Source: UBA877 sp035506155 (lineage in GTDB: Bacteria; Chloroflexota; Anaerolineae; Anaerolineales; Villigracilaceae). From it: a DNA stretch of 64,000 bases. Below are positions 61,838 to 64,000 of the stretch, piece after piece. The notes under the pieces were generated by a model. That model was given only the letters and a program-made list of their open reading frames with translations. It was not told where the DNA came from and did not search any database. The stretch spans positions 1 through 64,000 of the forward strand of contig DATJPX010000160.1 in assembly GCA_035506155.1 (NCBI GenBank), read 5' to 3'. Numbering within the stretch: the first letter of the stretch is position 1; each line of letters opens with the position of its first letter. Position numbers and translations under genes: made by a program.

Positions 61838-63510
61838 AACGCTTAATCCTGCCGCTCGCTCTATCCTTTGCGATCTTGCTGGCCTGCCCGTTCTCGGGAA
61901 AAGTCCAACCAGGCAGCCAGGTAAAGTCCATGCTCGGGGATCCGCAGGTGGGCCTGGCCAGTCTGAAGAACTACCATGCCACATTGAAAGTGACCTTCCA
62001 AGGCACCCAGGCGGGGCAGACGGTCGACCTGACCGATTCGTATGACCAGACCATCTGGCTCACGCCGGCCGCTCATTTTACGACGATCGATACCACTGAC
62101 GCGGGAGGATCGCATCAGTTCGTCCTGGCTGGCCAAGTAGGCAGTGCACAATATTACCAGGCGGATGCCAAAGCTACCTGCGGAGTCTATTGGGATGAGG
62201 CGGCTACGCCGGCGGATTTCCTGGTCGCTTCGCTTCTCCCGGCAGTCGGGATCGCCAAGCTCGTGGACGAACCAAGCGTAGACGGCATTCCGACCGAACA
62301 CTATACTTTCGACGCGAGCGGGCTTGGCCTGCCCAGCGACGCCACTGCCAATGGCGAGACCTGGTTGGCCCAGAGCGGTGGGTACGTGGTCAAGTATGTG
62401 CTCGATATCACCGGGGCGGATTCCATGTTTGGCGCCGGCGTTCAAGGCACCCGTCACATGGAATATGAGCTTAGCGACATGGGTGCCCAGGCCGCGGTCG
62501 TCTATCCGGCTGGATGCGAGCCAGTGCTTGACCTGCCAGCCATGGATAATGTCACCGACCTGACCCGTCTTCCCGGGCTGCTCTCCTTCACCACCCGCGC
62601 CAGCGCGAAGGCCGTATTCTCCTTTTACCAGGACAAGCTGACCGCCCTGGGCTGGCAGAAAAGTTCGGATTCGGGCATAGGCTCAGATTCCGCAACGACC
62701 ACGTACATTCGCTCTGACTCGGGCGACATGCTCACTGTGGAAGCGGACACACAGGCAGGTTCGTGCGATGTGACGGTGATGGCGCCCTCGTTGGCATCTA
62801 GTGCTGCCTCGACGACCAGCCCGGCCACCACGCCCGGCGCCGATCAGACCCAGGTATCGGGAAGCCCGGTCGTGGTCGTCACGAAATCCGTGAACCTGCT
62901 GATCGGGACGGATTCCAAGCCATCTGCCCTGCCATCCTTCCACCTCGAATCTCAACTTCTGACGCCCGTCTGGTCTGGAGGCAAGATCGCCCAGGATCGG
63001 GAGACGATGACTGCGGACGTCCAGGGACAGAATGTCCACTTCATCGACCAGACCAAGAAGGCCGGCGGATCGAATCAAACTGCCGAAGCCTACCTCATGG
63101 GAAAACAAGATTACGACGTCGTGAACGGGAAGGTCCAGCCGGCTGGCGTCAGCATGACCGCCCTGACCTGGAAGATGTGGCCGCTCGACCTGGTGATGAT
63201 CCTGGCCACCGGGGCGACCGACGCCAAAGCCAGCGGGACCGAGACCCTGGAAGGACGCACCGCCGAGGTTTATACGCTGAACGTCTCGGGGGCGACAGCC
63301 CCAGCCGTGGCTGGCATCGGGCTTCCGGTAACGGCCGTCTCCGGCAAGGTCTGGATAGACCAGCAAACCGGGGCGCTGCTCAAGGCGGTCCTGGATTTCC
63401 AGGCTGACGTGCACGACTCCTCTGGCAATCCCCAAGGGAGCGGATCCGGGCACCTGGAAATCACCGTGACGAAGGTTGGCCAGGTAACCGTAACGCTTCC
63501 CGCTCATTGA
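61834..63510 (+). CDS. Large lipoprotein with two LppX/LolA-like halves
   Basis: A 558-residue lipoprotein (MKRLILPLALSFAILLACPFSG, lipobox LLAC). Residues about 30-210 and 360-555 look like two related beta-rich lipid-carrier-type domains (ATLKVTFQGTQAGQTVDLTDSYDQ and FHLESQLLTPVWSGGKIAQDRETMTADVQGQ), separated by a middle domain and a Ser/Thr/Pro/Ala-rich linker (about 318-345). The duplicated layout resembles LppX/LprG-like carriers, but that is an inference from pattern only. It overlaps the preceding secreted protein gene. Confidence 0.65.
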   Translation: MKRLILPLALSFAILLACPFSGKVQPGSQVKSMLGDPQVGLASLKNYHATLKVTFQGTQAGQTVDLTDSYDQTIWLTPAAHFTTIDTTDAGGSHQFVLAGQVGSAQYYQADAKATCGVYWDEAATPADFLVASLLPAVGIAKLVDEPSVDGIPTEHYTFDASGLGLPSDATANGETWLAQSGGYVVKYVLDITGADSMFGAGVQGTRHMEYELSDMGAQAAVVYPAGCEPVLDLPAMDNVTDLTRLPGLLSFTTRASAKAVFSFYQDKLTALGWQKSSDSGIGSDSATTTYIRSDSGDMLTVEADTQAGSCDVTVMAPSLASSAASTTSPATTPGADQTQVSGSPVVVVTKSVNLLIGTDSKPSALPSFHLESQLLTPVWSGGKIAQDRETMTADVQGQNVHFIDQTKKAGGSNQTAEAYLMGKQDYDVVNGKVQPAGVSMTALTWKMWPLDLVMILATGATDAKASGTETLEGRTAEVYTLNVSGATAPAVAGIGLPVTAVSGKVWIDQQTGALLKAVLDFQADVHDSSGNPQGSGSGHLEITVTKVGQVTVTLPAH

Positions 63511-63529
63511 TCCTCCGGCGAACAAAATG

Positions 63530-63558
63530 AAGGGCGGCCCTTTTATCGAGCCGCCTTT
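63530..63558 (+). terminator. Weak terminator
   Basis: A 9-bp stem with one G-T pair (63530-63538 with 63550-63558) followed by CTTAA, after the lipoprotein gene. Confidence 0.5.
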
Positions 63559-63661
63559 CTTAATCCGCTTATTATGGATAATTTAGGTAAAATAAGTTAG
63601 AATGTTATGGCTTTCCATCCATTATCCGTTCGTTTTCGTTCGTTCGCCAGGAGGATTTACC

Positions 63662-64000
63662 ATGTCACCCGCAACTGTCAAGAAATCCAAGCTCGAAGGA
63701 GAAGTTTTCTACCCCACTTCGGATGCGGTCGCCCAAACCTACGTCCAGGATTGGGAAGCCGATGCCGGCCGGGCCGGGAAAGACCTGGCCGGCTATTGGG
63801 CCGAGCGCGCCCGGGAGCTGGAGTGGTACAAACCCTGGGACACCATCCTCGACGAGAGTAAAAAACCTTTTTACAAGTGGTTCGTCGGCGGCCAGGTGAA
63901 CATCATCCAGAACTGCCTGGATCGGCACGTCCGGACCTGGAGGCGCAACAAACTGGCGCTCATTTGGGAGGGCGAACCGGGCGACCAGCGCAGCTTTTCC
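63662..64000 (+). CDS. acs: Acetyl-CoA synthetase (AMP-forming), 5' part
   Basis: 113 residues to the window edge, started at ATG 63662 behind AGGAGG. The sequence has the N-terminal Acs features: FYPTSDAVAQTYVQDWEAD, the WAERARELEWYKPWDTILDES block, FVGGQVNIIQNCLDRHV and the beginning of LALIWEGEPGD. These identify acetyl- or propionyl-CoA synthetase; the active-site lysine region lies outside the window. Confidence 0.85.
   Translation, partial: MSPATVKKSKLEGEVFYPTSDAVAQTYVQDWEADAGRAGKDLAGYWAERARELEWYKPWDTILDESKKPFYKWFVGGQVNIIQNCLDRHVRTWRRNKLALIWEGEPGDQRSFS

Overview
The window reads as a chromosomal segment of a GC-rich Chloroflexota bacterium, most likely an Anaerolineae-type organism. 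This is inferred from gene content, not from a marker gene: many stacked GAF/PAS sensors and receivers, a cytochrome b6-type bc complex, class I two-subunit fumarase, LAAC-type sugar-binding lipoproteins with PadR and MarR regulators, and no outer-membrane machinery. No rRNA or CRISPR array is visible. There is one tRNA (Lys, CTT).

Layout. 1-5.6 kb: the end of an HD-domain gene, a GH5-like glycosidase, then a more AT-rich accessory patch with a probable small RNA, a decayed reading frame, a tyrosine recombinase and small ORFs, followed by an SDR and a Lys-rich microprotein. 5.6-10.4 kb: a MarR-controlled ABC-2 export operon (permease, HlyD adaptor, two separate ATPases). 10.6-15.2 kb: a MarR-controlled heterodimeric ABC exporter with one degenerate ATP site. 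15.3-19 kb: tRNA-Lys with its 3' end duplicated 80 bp downstream, an orphan solute-binding-like protein without a signal peptide, and a membrane-anchored EEP-family protein.

19.1-34.5 kb is a galactan-utilisation locus. It has an extracellular GH53 endo-galactanase with a CBM61-like module, a sugar ABC importer, a cytoplasmic GH53, a lipoprotein GH2 beta-galactosidase, a degenerate receiver, an uncharacterised 610-residue protein and a zinc ribbon. A 1187-residue cytoplasmic regulator joins a LacI-type sugar-binding domain to a histidine kinase, two receiver modules and an AraC DNA-binding domain. The genes suggest that galactan is cut outside, oligomers are imported, trimmed inside and sensed inside.

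34.6-49.4 kb is a single-strand signalling island: a GAF-rich kinase, an OmpR-type regulator, a REC-REC-GAF protein, an orphan TrpX-like binding lipoprotein, a CACHE/GAF/PAS sensor with no kinase, a soluble kinase with three half-GAF repeats, a PLP-dependent threonine-synthase-like enzyme fused to an intact receiver, a CheY-like receiver and a second threonine synthase. The PLP enzyme-receiver fusion is the strongest candidate for an undescribed system.

50-64 kb is energy metabolism: Rieske/cytochrome b6/fused diheme cytochrome (minus strand), divergent from succinate dehydrogenase sdhCDAB, then PadR plus a DUF1700-like membrane protein, fumarase alpha/beta, an SDR, a ThuA-like protein, a secreted protein with a large lipoprotein, and the start of acetyl-CoA synthetase.
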